From the NCBI GenBank assembly GCA_030615475.1, contig JAUWZF010000100.1, positions 1 to 5,117 of the forward strand: 5,117 nucleotides of DNA. The letters run 5' to 3'. This DNA comes from Dehalococcoidales bacterium. GTDB lineage: Bacteria; Chloroflexota; Dehalococcoidia; Dehalococcoidales; RBG-16-60-22. Of this stretch, positions 4,795-5,117 are shown piece by piece (the first letter of the stretch is position 1; every line of letters begins with the position of its first letter). The position numbers and the translations under genes are program-made. The notes under the pieces were generated by a model. It made no database searches and had not been told where the DNA came from. It saw only the letters and a program-made list of their open reading frames with translations.

Positions 4795-4801
4795 CCTCCT
4801 T
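4795..4801 (-). promoter_or_regulatory. Ribosome binding site of ftsZ
   Basis: The minus strand reads AAAAGGAGGAGGAG directly before the ftsZ ATG. AAGGAGG with a five-base spacer is the best register, but the GGA repeat offers overlapping registers. This predicts strong initiation, consistent with FtsZ being needed in excess over FtsA. Confidence 0.8.
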
Positions 4802-4840
4802 TTACTAGTGCCAGAATTAGTTCTTTTTTATTTAGTATTA

Positions 4841-5117
4841 TTAACGAAACAACTTTCTAAGCTGGGACGCCAGGCGGTTCAGGGCGTTACCGAATGTTCC
4901 TGACTTCCAGTCCTTCTTACCTTCATGTTTGGCTCCCCAGAGCAGTAGACCAACGCTGGTGGAATATGCCGGGTCCCGAAGCACATCAGCGATGCCGTAG
5001 ATATCAGTGGGAGCGCCTACCCTTACCGGGAGCCTGAGGATTTCGCGTCCCAGAGCAGCCATACCGGAAAGGTTGGAAGTGCCGCCCGTGAGCACCAGTC
5101 CGGCTGGTACCAGTGCT
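4841..5117 (-). CDS. ftsA: Cell division protein FtsA, C-terminal fragment
   Basis: This is the 3' end of ftsA, cut by the right window edge; 91 complete codons precede TAA, reading from base 5116. FtsA is the actin-like protein that tethers FtsZ filaments to the membrane. The fragment begins ALVPAGLVLTGGTSNLSG, the actin-fold adenosine/phosphate loop typical of FtsA, followed by ILRLPVRVGAP and the block YSTSVGLLLWG that closes subdomain IIA. A short charged linker leads to NALNRLASQLRKLFR at the very end, an amphipathic helix with hydrophobic and basic faces that fits the membrane-targeting sequence. The frame is open to the window edge, so the internal GTG near 5095 is not the start. ftsZ follows 51 bases later. 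Confidence 0.95.
   Translation of the reverse strand, partial: ALVPAGLVLTGGTSNLSGMAALGREILRLPVRVGAPTDIYGIADVLRDPAYSTSVGLLLWGAKHEGKKDWKSGTFGNALNRLASQLRKLFR

Noticed and set aside
3845..4903. A 352-codon open frame on the plus strand opposite ftsZ
   Set aside because: It is antisense to ftsZ and runs into ftsA. FtsZ is certain from its motifs, the antisense translation has no recognisable domain, and long open antisense frames are common opposite codon-biased genes.
1..5117. tRNA, rRNA, CRISPR arrays, insertion sequences, prophage or defence genes
   Set aside because: None seen on either strand: no repeat-spacer pattern, no transposase or integrase motif, no cloverleaf. The window is nearly filled by housekeeping genes.

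Overview
The window is an ordinary bacterial chromosomal segment of housekeeping genes, with no mobile element, CRISPR array, phage gene or defence system visible. The gene set (leuS-proC-cvpA facing ftsA-ftsZ and rsmD-coaD-ferredoxin), the style of FtsA and FtsZ, and paired G-rich intergenic hairpins suggest a member of the Chloroflexota, probably Dehalococcoidia. That placement is inferred from memory of gene order and protein style; no search was run.

Left half, plus strand. The window opens inside the 3' end of leuS (leucyl-tRNA synthetase). A 142-base spacer with two strong hairpins and a tandem 9-base repeat leads to complete proC (pyrroline-5-carboxylate reductase). After a 109-base spacer comes cvpA, a small CvpA-family membrane protein. 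A spacer of about 200 bases rich in inverted repeats ends in an intrinsic terminator for the plus-strand genes. Its U-tract overlaps the stop codon of the convergent ferredoxin gene.

Right half, minus strand. Reading from the right edge: the 3' end of ftsA, then ftsZ, then a 290-base intergenic region, then rsmD, coaD and a small two-cluster ferredoxin. rsmD and coaD overlap by 4 bases (TTGA; coaD uses a TTG start), and the ferredoxin follows 66 bases later, so these three form a likely operon. FtsA and FtsZ form the cytokinetic ring pair. CoaD makes dephospho-CoA and RsmD methylates 16S rRNA, and pairing them with a ferredoxin is a recurrent bacterial arrangement.

The least explained part is the 290 bases between ftsZ and rsmD. 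It holds a good minus-strand promoter (TTGACA-18-TATCCT) with an 11-base direct repeat, one copy of which lies in its spacer, and an 18-base dyad against its -35 box. It also has a strong hairpin whose T-run faces the strand that carries no gene, and a possible 18-residue minus-strand ORF. No convincing new biological system is present. The observations worth checking are regulatory or concern small variations of known proteins.
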